Source: CAVVPY01 sp963750295 (GTDB taxonomy: Bacteria > Actinomycetota > Actinomycetes > Mycobacteriales > Jatrophihabitantaceae). From it: 64,000 nt of DNA. The notes under the pieces are model-generated. The model had not been told where the DNA came from and did not search any database. It was given only the letters and a program-made list of their open reading frames with translations. Both the position numbers and the translations under genes were made by a program. Numbering within the stretch: position 1 is the stretch's first letter; every line of letters starts with the position of its first letter. This document shows positions 26,775 to 35,083 of the stretch, piece after piece. The stretch covers positions 62,001 to 126,000 of the forward strand of contig CAVVPY010000006.1 of the NCBI GenBank assembly GCA_963750295.1, given 5' to 3'.

Positions 26775-27731
26775 ATGAGGGACTTCGGACCTGGGCACCC
26801 GCTGGTGTTCAGCCACATTCCCAAGACCGGCGGGACGTCGCTGAAGACGGCGATCCGGCGCAGTCTGCAACCCGAGGTGTTCGTCCGGGGGCTGGATCGC
26901 TCGCTCTTCGGCGGCTACGACGACGTCGACACCATGCGTCCGAAGGCGCGGGCGACGATCTATCTCGCACCTGACCAACTCCCCGCCGACGCCACGCTCG
27001 TCGCCGGCCACATCTCACCGACAACGACCATGGCGCGCTACCCCGGTGCCGATCACATCACCTTCCTACGGACGCCGCAGGTGCGTGTCATCTCGCAGTG
27101 GCTGCACAGCCGCGCGCTGTCGGAATTCGACCTGCGACAGTGGGGGCCGGCCGCCGAGGCGTTCCGGATCGGCCGGCTGCCGCTGCGCGACTACCTGCAG
27201 CACCCGATGATCGCGCCGAACATCGACAACACCAGCGTGCGCTTTCTCGTCTGGCCCAGCCCGCTCGCACCGAAGACGGACTTCATCGCCGAGGCGGACG
27301 ACGACGAATTGCTGGCCGCGGCCATCGCTCGCCTGGATTGCTTCGCGCACGTGGACGTAGTCGAGAACCCGGTGATGCTGGCTGGGCTGAGCGCCTGGTT
27401 GGGACGTGAGCTGGATGCATCGCGGCTCAACGAGCGGACCTCGATGCCGCCGCGGACCCGGCCCGACCTCCTGGCCGAGTTGGACGACCCGACGCGGGAA
27501 CTGCTCGATCACCGCGTCCGGATCGACAGCCGGCTGTGGGAGCACGTGGCCGGCCGGGTTCTGCCGGAAGTGGACGCGCGGCACGCTCGGGCCGCCGCGC
27601 TGAAGAAAGCGATCGATCGGTATGTAGCGATGCTGACCGAGCCTGCGCAGTCCCAGCCCGTCCGCCGGACGGTCGAGCGTGTCTATGACCTGCAGGCTCG
27701 GTTGAATTTGCGCCGAAGCGCTTCGCGCTGA
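26775..27731 (+). CDS. Sulfotransferase family protein
   Basis: About 318 residues; a GTG start at 26748 would add nine. ATG 26775 has GGAG four bases upstream. The 5'-phosphosulfate-binding loop is HIPKTGGTSLKTAI, the form seen in heparan/chondroitin-type and bacterial cell-surface sulfotransferases. The 3'-phosphate motif is ITFLRTPQVRVISQW. The C-terminal part contains SMPPRTRPDLLAELDD, typical of this family. The predicted reaction is transfer of sulfate from PAPS to a hydroxyl of a glycan. It is one of three sulfotransferases in the locus. The acceptor is not predictable. Confidence 0.85.
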   Translation: MRDFGPGHPLVFSHIPKTGGTSLKTAIRRSLQPEVFVRGLDRSLFGGYDDVDTMRPKARATIYLAPDQLPADATLVAGHISPTTTMARYPGADHITFLRTPQVRVISQWLHSRALSEFDLRQWGPAAEAFRIGRLPLRDYLQHPMIAPNIDNTSVRFLVWPSPLAPKTDFIAEADDDELLAAAIARLDCFAHVDVVENPVMLAGLSAWLGRELDASRLNERTSMPPRTRPDLLAELDDPTRELLDHRVRIDSRLWEHVAGRVLPEVDARHARAAALKKAIDRYVAMLTEPAQSQPVRRTVERVYDLQARLNLRRSASR

Positions 27732-27743
27732 TCGGCCGGTCGA

Positions 27744-28355
27744 TCAGCCGGGCATCTTGCTGTCAGGGCTGCGCCGGGCGACAGGTCGGGCCGGTGTGGT
27801 GGACACCACCGTGTAGGGCTCGACGTCGCGCATGACCACCGCATTCGCGCCGATCACCGCGCCGTCGCCGACGGTGACGCCGCCAAGGATCACCGCGTGC
27901 GTGCCGATGAAGACGTTGTCGCCGATGATGGTGAACTTGTGGCCGTCCTTCTCGACCGGCTGCGGTCCGATCACGGCGCCTAGATGGATCTTGCAGTTGG
28001 CGCCGATCACGACGAATGCGCCGACGCCCACGCCGATCGAGTGGACCAGGTGCAGTCCCGGGCCGATCGTTGCGAGCGGGTTCAGTTCGGCGCCTGAGAT
28101 GCGGATGGCTCGGCTGCGCAGGACGAGCGCCAGCGGCAGGAATCCCTTGCGCGCGAGCACGTGCGCGATCCGGTAGGTGAACACCGCCCGCACGTTCGGG
28201 CTCACCACCAGCTTGCCGGTGGCTCGCAGCCAGAATCGGGTGTTCGAGTACTTGCGGAAGTTCGGGTGAGTGGTCGCCTCCAGATCGGCGCGTAGCAGTT
28301 GCCAGAGCGGCAGTTCATTCGTGCTGGAAGGACTCTCCACTCGGCAGGCTCCCAT
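27744..28355 (-). CDS. Serine O-acetyltransferase-like (hexapeptide-repeat) acyltransferase
   Basis: 203 residues from ATG 28355; GTG 28340 is also possible. The N-terminal helix LWQLLRADLEATTHPNFRKYSN is followed by a left-handed beta-helix built from hexapeptides (AELNPLATIGPGLHLVHSIGVGVGAFVVIG ... GDNVFIGTHAVILGGVTVGDGAVIGANAVVMRDV). The catalytic His is in LHLVHSIGVGVGA. Members of this branch are annotated as SAT and occur in exopolysaccharide loci, where they acetylate sugars rather than serine. The neighbours favour that role. There is no cysK nearby. Confidence 0.82.
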   Translation of the reverse strand: MGACRVESPSSTNELPLWQLLRADLEATTHPNFRKYSNTRFWLRATGKLVVSPNVRAVFTYRIAHVLARKGFLPLALVLRSRAIRISGAELNPLATIGPGLHLVHSIGVGVGAFVVIGANCKIHLGAVIGPQPVEKDGHKFTIIGDNVFIGTHAVILGGVTVGDGAVIGANAVVMRDVEPYTVVSTTPARPVARRSPDSKMPG

Positions 28356-28422
28356 TCGTTCGGCCTTCCCGGCTCGCACCGGCGGCGAGGGTGAAACTAT
28401 CAGCGGGTGCCGCGCCCGGCGC

Positions 28423-28944
28423 TCAGCTGCCGCGCTCGTTCCAGTCGAACGGCTCCATCTCGCGCAGCACTCGGCGGCGGCGGTTGCGGGGCAGGTGGTC
28501 GATGTACAGCAGACCGCGAAGGTGGTCGGTCTCGTGCTGCAGGCAGCGGGCCAGGAAGCCGGTTCCACTGACCTCAATGGGGTTGTTCTCGATGTCGACG
28601 CCGTGGACCGTCGCGAACGACGCGCGCGGCAACTCGTGGTACGGCCCGGGCACGGACAAGCAGCCTTCGTCCCCGACCTCGGGAGCACCGGACGTCTCGA
28701 TCGTCGGATTGACGACGTGGCCGACCTTGCGCCCGCCCGACCCGTCCGGGCAGTCGTAGACGAACACCGCGAGGTCGACGCCGATCTGCGGCGCGGCGAG
28801 ACCGACACCCTCCGCGACGGTCAGCGTGGCGAACATGTCGTCCACCAGGCGACCCAACGCGTCGTCGAAGGTCGCCACCAGTTGCGAGGGCCGGTGCAGG
28901 ATCGGGTTGCCGGCAATCACGACTTTTCGCAGCGCTCCACTCAC
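28423..28944 (-). CDS. def: Peptide deformylase
   Basis: 173 residues. Removes the N-formyl group from nascent proteins with a metal-dependent mechanism. All three motifs are present: GVGLAAPQIG, EGCLSVP (metal Cys) and QHETDHLRG (two metal His and the catalytic Glu). GTG 28944 starts the canonical VSGALRKVVIAGNPILHRP. It is a housekeeping-type gene inside a polysaccharide locus, separated from its neighbours by 67 and 182 bases. It may be a second deformylase copy or an old insertion point of the locus. Confidence 0.95.
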   Translation of the reverse strand: MSGALRKVVIAGNPILHRPSQLVATFDDALGRLVDDMFATLTVAEGVGLAAPQIGVDLAVFVYDCPDGSGGRKVGHVVNPTIETSGAPEVGDEGCLSVPGPYHELPRASFATVHGVDIENNPIEVSGTGFLARCLQHETDHLRGLLYIDHLPRNRRRRVLREMEPFDWNERGS

Positions 28945-29126
28945 GGCGGCGAGCTTATGCGGGACGCACGGACCACTGCCGGGGTGGGCGGCGAGCAGGG
29001 CCATCGGCCAAAGCGGCGAGGTCGCCGTCGGCATGCCGACGGCTTCGACCTGTGGTTAAATCCCTGTATGCTAGCGCTCACGTCAGCAGGGCGAATCCGA
29101 GACCTTCTGGTCTCGTTGGACTCGTC

Positions 29127-30398
29127 ATGCGCGTGAATGTTCATGACTTCAGCGGCCATCCTTTCCAAATCCAGCTCTCTCGGGAATTGGCCGCGCGCGG
29201 TCATGAGGTGCTGCACAGCTACAGCACCCAGTTCGTCACCGGGCGAGGAAGGTTGACGATCAGCCGGGACGATCCGCCCGGCCTACGCATCGAGGGCATC
29301 ACGGCGTCCGCGCCGATGGTGAAGTACCGGCCGCTCGGCCGGACCCGCTTCGAGGTGCGCTATGCCCGCGCCTGGCAGGCGGCTCTGGACAACGAGTGCT
29401 TCGACGTCATCGTCGCTTGCAACGTGCCTCTGCTCAGCCTGGCGGTGATGCGCCGCTACTTCGCCGATCGCGGGCAGCCGTGGGTGCTGTGGCACCAAGA
29501 CCTTTACAGTCTCGGAGTGGGAGCCGAGGCCGCTCGGCGGCTTCCGGGCCCGCTCGCGTCCGCTGCCCGGGGCTGGTTCGAACGGCTGGAGCGCGACCAG
29601 ATCCGCAGCGCCGCGGCGGTCGTAGCGATCACCGACGCCATGATCGATCAGTATGAGCAGTGGGGCGCGCGTCGTGACCACGTCCATGTGATCCCGAACT
29701 GGGCACCGCTGGACGACATCGTGCCTAGCCAGCGTGACAACGCGTGGGGGATGCAGCACGACCTGCCGCAGCGGACGATCCGGCTCATGTACGCGGGCAC
29801 GCTCGGCCGCAAGCACAACCCTCTGCTGCTGCTCGAACTGCTCGACGCCTGCCAGGCCAGGGGGATGGATGCCACTCTGGTGGTCGTATCGGAAGGCATC
29901 GGTGCCGACGACCTGGCGGTGGCTGCTGCCGGTCGCCCGGACGTCCGGATCATCGGCTACCAGCCGGCCGAGCAGATGAGCGACATGCTCAGCAGTGCCG
30001 ACGTTGCGGTGGCTTTGCTCGAACCGGACGCCGCACGGTTCTCAGTGCCGAGCAAGGTGCTCAGCTACCTGTCTGCCGGGCGTCCTATCATTGCCCTTGT
30101 GCCCGACGGGAACCCCTCCACCTGTGATGTCGCCGCGATCGGTGGCTTTGTCGGGCCGCCCACCGCCGATGGTGCGGTGGCGGCGGCCGAATGGTTGCGC
30201 AACGTTGTCGGCGCGCCGGCCGGTTTGACCGACATGGGGGAACGAGCTCGCACCCTGGCCCTGAACAGGTTTGACATCGGCTGCGTCACCGACCGGTTCG
30301 AAACGATTCTCACCGCCGCCAGCGGTGCCATCGGTGCCGACGAACTGGGCCGCGAGGCCGCCATTGCGGCGCTCGATTCGGAGGGATCGGCCGCGTGA
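29127..30398 (+). CDS. Glycosyltransferase family 4 protein
   Basis: 423 residues, GT-B fold. The N-terminal domain starts MRVNVHDFSGHPFQIQLSRELAARGHEV with the acceptor-side loop. The C-terminal nucleotide-sugar domain has HVIPNWAPLDD, the strand LMYAGTLGRKHN and, near the end, PSKVLSYLSAGRPIIALV, the position of the EX7E donor motif. No membrane helix is seen. The sequence resembles WcaI/WbuB-type glycosyltransferases of extracellular polysaccharides. ATG 29127 was chosen because the conserved N terminus begins there; a longer start at 29052 adds an unrelated segment. Confidence 0.88.
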   Translation: MRVNVHDFSGHPFQIQLSRELAARGHEVLHSYSTQFVTGRGRLTISRDDPPGLRIEGITASAPMVKYRPLGRTRFEVRYARAWQAALDNECFDVIVACNVPLLSLAVMRRYFADRGQPWVLWHQDLYSLGVGAEAARRLPGPLASAARGWFERLERDQIRSAAAVVAITDAMIDQYEQWGARRDHVHVIPNWAPLDDIVPSQRDNAWGMQHDLPQRTIRLMYAGTLGRKHNPLLLLELLDACQARGMDATLVVVSEGIGADDLAVAAAGRPDVRIIGYQPAEQMSDMLSSADVAVALLEPDAARFSVPSKVLSYLSAGRPIIALVPDGNPSTCDVAAIGGFVGPPTADGAVAAAEWLRNVVGAPAGLTDMGERARTLALNRFDIGCVTDRFETILTAASGAIGADELGREAAIAALDSEGSAA

Positions 30399-30428
30399 CC
30401 CCGCTCCTGCGGCCTCGTTAACCCAGCC

Positions 30429-31013
30429 GTGTCCCGGAAAAGTCGAAGGATCAAGTACGCGATCAGTGCGGTGATCGCGCTAGGTTACGTCGTTGCGCTC
30501 ACCTTGTTCATCAGAGCCAACAGCGGCGACGCCGATACGAGTTCGAACCTTGCCCGCACCAGCCCCGGACTGACGACGCCCGCGCTGCCGTCCGCATCGG
30601 CCTCGCGCTCAGCATCTGCGTCCGGTTCGCCGTCCGCGCCGGGCAGCAGCCCGAACGGTCTCGATCTCTCGACACTGCCGCAGCACACGATCATTCCAAG
30701 GATTCCCGGCGGATTCACCTTCGGTAGTGTGCCGTCTCACAAGCTGGTGCTGAGCGCGACTTCCGCACGCGCGATCAAGCGGTTGGGCTACCTCGTGCCG
30801 ACCAGCTTCGACAGCTCCTACGGCGATATCCGCAACGTCGGCAGGTCGTGGTCGGTGACGACAACGGTTTACGGCAATCCCGCGTACGCCGAGGTGTTCA
30901 TCCAGTCCGGCTCGGACGGTGTTCCCATCACGTGCTCGATCACCGTCGACGGTGTGGTGACAAATTCGGCCACGACGAAGGGACCGTACGGTCGCCAGGT
31001 CTGCATCGGATGA
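30429..31013 (+). CDS. MmpS-like membrane-anchored protein
   Basis: 194 residues. A basic N terminus is followed by a single helix at about residues 10-28, then a Ser/Pro-rich linker of about 40 residues and a small C-terminal domain of about 60 residues (SWSVTTTVYGN ... VPITCSITVDGVVTNSATTKGPYGRQVCIG). The paired Cys of TCSI and QVC, and the text ITC-x-I-x-VDG, are the hallmark of MmpS accessory proteins. In mycobacteria MmpS works with an MmpL RND lipid exporter. No MmpL gene is in the window. It starts 30 bases after the glycosyltransferase, apparently in the same operon. Confidence 0.68.
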   Translation: MSRKSRRIKYAISAVIALGYVVALTLFIRANSGDADTSSNLARTSPGLTTPALPSASASRSASASGSPSAPGSSPNGLDLSTLPQHTIIPRIPGGFTFGSVPSHKLVLSATSARAIKRLGYLVPTSFDSSYGDIRNVGRSWSVTTTVYGNPAYAEVFIQSGSDGVPITCSITVDGVVTNSATTKGPYGRQVCIG

Positions 31014-31113
31014 GGATCGCCTACAGGATGCTGCCCTGACCGCGCGCGCCCGGTCGCCCAGACTGCGCGCTATCGACGCCGTACGGCGCCTGGTCAACCG
31101 CGCCGGTTACGAC

Positions 31114-31791
31114 GTGATCCGCGAACCATTCACCTACCGCTTCCTGCACATGCTGGGCCAGTACGGCATCGACGAGGTACTCGACGTCGGCGCCAACGTC
31201 GGCCAGTTCGGCATCGCGTTGCGCCGCGGCGGTTACCGCGGCCGCATCGTGTCCGTGGAACCGTTGCGCGAAGCCTTCGGTCAGTTGCAACAGACCGCGC
31301 GTGCCGATCCACGCTGGGTGGCCGAGCGGACGGGCGTCTCGAGAACACCTGGCACGCTCACCATGAACGTATCGGCCAACTCGGTCTCGTCCTCGGCGCT
31401 GCCGATCCTCGACCGCCACACGACCGCAGCGCCGCAGTCGGGCTACGTCGGGAGCGAGGTGGTGCCGGCCACGACGGTGGACGACCTCGTGGGTCGCCAC
31501 GCGATCACGCCGGAACGAGCGTTGCTGAAGCTGGACGTCCAGGGATTTGAGATGACCGTGCTGGAAGGCGCGGCCGAGACGTTGAGCAGCTTCGGCGTCG
31601 TGCGCACGGAGATGTCGCTCGTCCCGCTGTACGAGGGTCAGGTGCTGCTGCCGGCGCTCGTGGAGTTCCTCGGCGCGAACGGCTTCGACCTGTGGCTCGT
31701 GGAGCGCGGCTTCTTCGAGCCGGCCACCCGTCGGATGCTTCAAGTCGACGGGATCTTTGTCAACCGCGGCATCGAGCCGGTGGCACGGTGA
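31114..31791 (+). CDS. FkbM family methyltransferase
   Basis: 225 residues from GTG 31114. SAM motif I is VLDVGANVGQFG; the acidic ribose contact is in IVSVEPL; the FkbM post-motif is LLKLDVQGFEMTVLEGA. The family makes O-methyl ethers on sugars and polyketides. Coding-like sequence continues upstream in frame to about 31012 (LRAIDAVRRLVNRAGYD) with no ATG, GTG or TTG. The true start may therefore be CTG 31036, or an indel may hide it. The stop overlaps the next GTG. Confidence 0.82.
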   Translation: MIREPFTYRFLHMLGQYGIDEVLDVGANVGQFGIALRRGGYRGRIVSVEPLREAFGQLQQTARADPRWVAERTGVSRTPGTLTMNVSANSVSSSALPILDRHTTAAPQSGYVGSEVVPATTVDDLVGRHAITPERALLKLDVQGFEMTVLEGAAETLSSFGVVRTEMSLVPLYEGQVLLPALVEFLGANGFDLWLVERGFFEPATRRMLQVDGIFVNRGIEPVAR

Positions 31792-32765
31792 GCGCGAAGG
31801 AGCGCGCGGCCCGTGTCCTGCCCGGCCCGATCGTCGAACTGCTGGACCGCATGATCTTCAATGGGCGCCGCGCGATCATCCGCTTCTGGCATGCGCTGTT
31901 CGGGCTCGTGGGTCTCAACGTCGTCAAGAAGGCTGACTATTACTCGACCTTGCCGGTGCTGAGCGAGTTGAGGGCGACGCAACCGCGTTGGAACCGGCCG
32001 AGCCGCCTGGCCGGACTGGACATCGACGTCGAGGCGATGAAGGTTCGGCTGGGCGCCCTGGCCGAGCGCTGGGAGGACGAGTTCCGCGAGCATGCCGGCG
32101 ACTACACGAGAAATCAGCAGCAAGGCTTCGGGCCCGGGTACCCGTCCTTCGACGCCCGCACCCTCTACTTCATGCTGCGCGAGCACCGACCGGCTGCCTA
32201 CCTCGAGGTCGGCTCCGGGCTCTCGACCTACTACGCGACGCTCGCCGCTGAGCGCAACGCTGAGGCCGCGCACCCGATGACGATCACGTGCGTCGAGCCG
32301 TATCCGTTCCCGGCGTTGCGGACGCTGAGCAACTTCGAGTTGATCGAGGGCTTCGTCCAGGACGTGGACGTGTCGCGATTTGCGGCCCTCGAGTCGGGCG
32401 ATGTCCTGTTCATCGATTCCTCGCACGCACTGAAGATCGACAGCGACGTGGCCTATCTCTTCCTCGAGGTGCTACCTAGCCTGAAACCGGGCGTGTTCGT
32501 GCACATCCACGATGTGCCGTTCCCGTTCAACGTCCCGTACCCGGCCGCGACGTGGCTGTTCGGCGAGCGCTGGCCGTTGTACTGGAACGAGGCGATGGTC
32601 GTCCAGACCTTCCTCGCGTTCAACACGGCGTTCGAGATCCTGCTGTCGACGCCGCTGATCCGGCACACCGACGAGGCGTTCCTGCAAGCGCGCTTCGCCG
32701 ACTACGTTCCGGTGGCGAAGGATCCCAATCCGCCGTCGTCGTTGTGGTTGTGCCGCCGCAGCTGA
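31788..32765 (+). CDS. Class I SAM-dependent methyltransferase (Methyltransf_24-like)
   Basis: 325 residues. GTG 31788 overlaps the preceding TGA. The N-terminal 120 residues are helical and basic, without known motifs. The Rossmann part starts AAYLEVGSGLSTYYATLAA (motif I), followed by ITCVEPYPFPAL, DVLFIDSSHALKIDSDVAYLFLEVLPSLKPGVFVHIHDV. This is the acidic DSSH ... IHD pattern of cephalosporin-hydroxylase/Methyltransf_24 proteins in polysaccharide loci. It probably methylates a sugar. It ends 46 bases before the convergent acyl carrier protein gene. Confidence 0.82.
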   Translation: MSAKERAARVLPGPIVELLDRMIFNGRRAIIRFWHALFGLVGLNVVKKADYYSTLPVLSELRATQPRWNRPSRLAGLDIDVEAMKVRLGALAERWEDEFREHAGDYTRNQQQGFGPGYPSFDARTLYFMLREHRPAAYLEVGSGLSTYYATLAAERNAEAAHPMTITCVEPYPFPALRTLSNFELIEGFVQDVDVSRFAALESGDVLFIDSSHALKIDSDVAYLFLEVLPSLKPGVFVHIHDVPFPFNVPYPAATWLFGERWPLYWNEAMVVQTFLAFNTAFEILLSTPLIRHTDEAFLQARFADYVPVAKDPNPPSSLWLCRRS

Positions 32766-32811
32766 GCCGCGACGCCGGCGATCAGCAGGCTGGCCCACCG
32801 GAGCAATTCGA

Positions 32812-33063
32812 TCAAGTGCCTGCAGGCGTGACGCCGTAGAACTGCAGGATCTCGCTGATGGTCTGGGGCATCGCGCCGCTGCTGAACGGATCGGTGCCGT
32901 GCGTGTCCTCGAGCACGGCCGACAGTTCGGCCGTCTCGAGGGAATCCAGCCCGATGCCGTCCGCGTAGAGCGGCGTCTCGTTGGTGATGTTGTCCGTCGG
33001 CTTCTTGGCGCGGACGAGAAAGGTCCTGATGGTCTCTTCCACGTCGGCCTGCGTGATGCTCAT
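32812..33063 (-). CDS. Acyl carrier protein
   Basis: 83 residues, four-helix ACP fold. The phosphopantetheine Ser is Ser41 in GIGLDSLETAEL. The flanking helices are EETIRTFLVRAK and TISEILQFYGV. ATG 33063 gives the conventional length. It stands alone on the minus strand between two methyltransferase/hydrolase genes of the locus, with no ketosynthase or ligase nearby. By analogy to other surface-polymer loci it may present an acyl group for transfer to the polysaccharide (inference). Confidence 0.88.
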   Translation of the reverse strand: MSITQADVEETIRTFLVRAKKPTDNITNETPLYADGIGLDSLETAELSAVLEDTHGTDPFSSGAMPQTISEILQFYGVTPAGT

Positions 33064-33263
33064 GGCTTCCGGGGTCCTCCTCGATCGTCGCTCGAAATTC
33101 GCGTCGCCGAACGCCGCACGCAGCGTGACGAAGTCGGCTTGCCGGCCACGGACCTCGTCAGACAGAAACCTGGCTGCTCGTCGGGCCCTGATACACGACA
33201 CACACTAGTGTCACGGAGGAAATCGGCCGACCCGGCCCGCGGACTTTGGAGCTTTGAAACCTC

Positions 33264-34073
33264 ATGCCTGCACCGCTTGCCCTCCCGATCCGAATCCTCG
33301 TCAAGGGCGCCTCGACCGTCGGCTGGTCGTCATCGAAGGGCGGCCCCCGTACCGATTTCACGTTCCCGCGTGCGATTCAGGCCGAGCTGCATCGGTGCGG
33401 CCGGCTGGCCGAGGTGCGCACCGTCTCGATCCCGTCCGAACGGACGAAGACGACGCTGCGTCACTGGGAGGAAGAGGTAATCGGCTGGTCGCCGGATGTG
33501 GTGATTCTCGTGTACGGCCATTACGAGACCATCCATCTGTTCCTACCGTGGTGGCTCGAGCGGCACGCGAACAGCCTGAAGGCCAGGCCGGGCCGTTTCC
33601 GCGAGCTCTATCGCCGCCGCGTGCTGCGGCCGACGTGGATGGCGCTGGCTCGGTTGCAGGCAAAGCTGGACACGGTCGTCGATCCGACGATCCGACGATC
33701 GCGTCCTCGTCGTGTCGCCGCAGATCTGGAGAAGCTGATCAAGCACCTGCAGACGATCAGTAGCCCGCTCGTCATCCTGTTCGAGTTGCAGCCGCCGGCC
33801 TCGCGATCGCAGAGCTGGTTCCCGGGTATGACCGCGCGGATGGCCGTCATGAACGAGGCGCTGCGAGAGTTGGTCGAGCGCATCGATCGCCCGAACGTCC
33901 GCTACTTCCGCACGACCGAACTCATCGCCGAGCACGCCGACGGCGACCTCGACACCGCGACCCCGGACGGCTTCCACTACACGCCACACATGCACACGAT
34001 CATCGGGCAGGAACTGGCTCGCCAGATCGCGGACTGGGCCGATACCCAGGAGCACCTGAAGACGATGGACTGA
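33264..34073 (+). CDS. SGNH/GDSL-like hydrolase or acyltransferase
   Basis: 269 residues. Block I is degenerate (LVKGASTVGWSSSKGG with a Ser in place of the GDS motif). Block III-like VILVYGHYET sits where GxND is expected. The C-terminal block ATPDGFHYTPHMH supplies the Asp-x-x-His pair. No signal peptide is visible. SGNH proteins in exopolysaccharide loci remove or add O-acetyl or O-acyl groups. The nearby ACP and hexapeptide acetyltransferase genes point the same way. It ends one base before the next gene's start. Confidence 0.7.
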   Translation: MPAPLALPIRILVKGASTVGWSSSKGGPRTDFTFPRAIQAELHRCGRLAEVRTVSIPSERTKTTLRHWEEEVIGWSPDVVILVYGHYETIHLFLPWWLERHANSLKARPGRFRELYRRRVLRPTWMALARLQAKLDTVVDPTIRRSRPRRVAADLEKLIKHLQTISSPLVILFELQPPASRSQSWFPGMTARMAVMNEALRELVERIDRPNVRYFRTTELIAEHADGDLDTATPDGFHYTPHMHTIIGQELARQIADWADTQEHLKTMD

Positions 34074-34074
34074 C

Positions 34075-35083
34075 GTGGCGATTCCCGAAGCTCTTCGCGA
34101 CGCCGTCCGCGCGACCGCGAAGGAACTCGTCTGGCTCACGGTGCGCTTCGAGCAGGGACCACGCCGCACGATCTGCCTGTTCTGCACCCGCCGCGGCGGC
34201 AGCACCTGGCTGACCCAGATCGTCGCGGCCAACCGCGGAATCCTGTCGCTCGACCAGCCACTCGAGATCCTCACCCCGAACCTCACGCCGTACCAGTACC
34301 GACGGCTGCCGAAGTTCGACAGCGGCCTGATCGTGCATCCGGATCCGGACCAGGAACCGCAACTGCGCGCCTACACCGACGACCTGATGGCCGGACGGAT
34401 CCGCGTCAACGCGCCGCACACGGTCTGGCGGCGGGACTTCCGGTTTCGCACCGATCGGCTGGTGCTGAAGATCGTCGGTGCCAAGCCGATGATCGACTGG
34501 TTCGACCAGAACTACGACGTCGACATCGTGTACCTGGTGCGGCATCCGGTACCGCAGGCGTTGTCCTGTCTGCGCAACGGTTGGGCGACGACGACCGCGG
34601 CGTACCTGCGTAACGACTGGTACGCCGCAGAGGTCCTGGGTGAGGCGCTGCACTCATACGCGCTGGCGCTGGACCGCACCGGCACTGATCTCGAACGGTT
34701 CGTGCTCAACTGGGTGGTCGAGAACCTGTACCCGCTTCGTGTCATGGCGCAGCGGCCGACGTGGCTGTCGCTGAGCTACGAGGAGTGTGTGACCGACCAG
34801 GACCGCGTGCTCGCCGAGGTCTCCCGCCGGCTCGGCCTCGACGACCACGAGCGGATGCGCCACGCCGCGCAGGGCGTGTCGCGATCGTCGAGCATGTCGA
34901 GCCCGTCGGCGCTGTCGGCGATCAAGGGTCGTGACCGCGAGGTACAGGTGTCCGGATGGCGCACGAGCGTCACGAGCGAGGATCTCGTGCGGACGGCCCG
35001 CGATCCTCGATCGGTTCGGCGTGACGCTGTACTCCGCCGCGTCCGCCATGCCCGACTGGACGGGGTACCGCACCGGCTCATGA
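34075..35083 (+). CDS. Sulfotransferase (Stf0-like; one frame break near the end)
   Basis: About 335 residues. The PAPS loop is FCTRRGGSTWLTQIV at about residues 36-50. The 3'-phosphate-binding segment is VYLVRHPVPQALSC. GTG 34075 starts one base after the preceding stop. One extra C near 34999 (ACGGCCCGCG) breaks the last 30 residues. The rejoined end, AILDRFGVTLYSAASAMPDWTGY, matches the terminal helix of the family and stops at 35083. This 3' end overlaps the convergent glycosyltransferase by six bases. It is the second of three sulfotransferases. Confidence 0.83.

Noticed and set aside
27744..28355. Calling this gene cysE for cysteine synthesis
   Set aside because: The hexapeptide enzyme is SAT-like, but there is no cysK partner, and the location favours sugar acetylation. 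No gene symbol was given.
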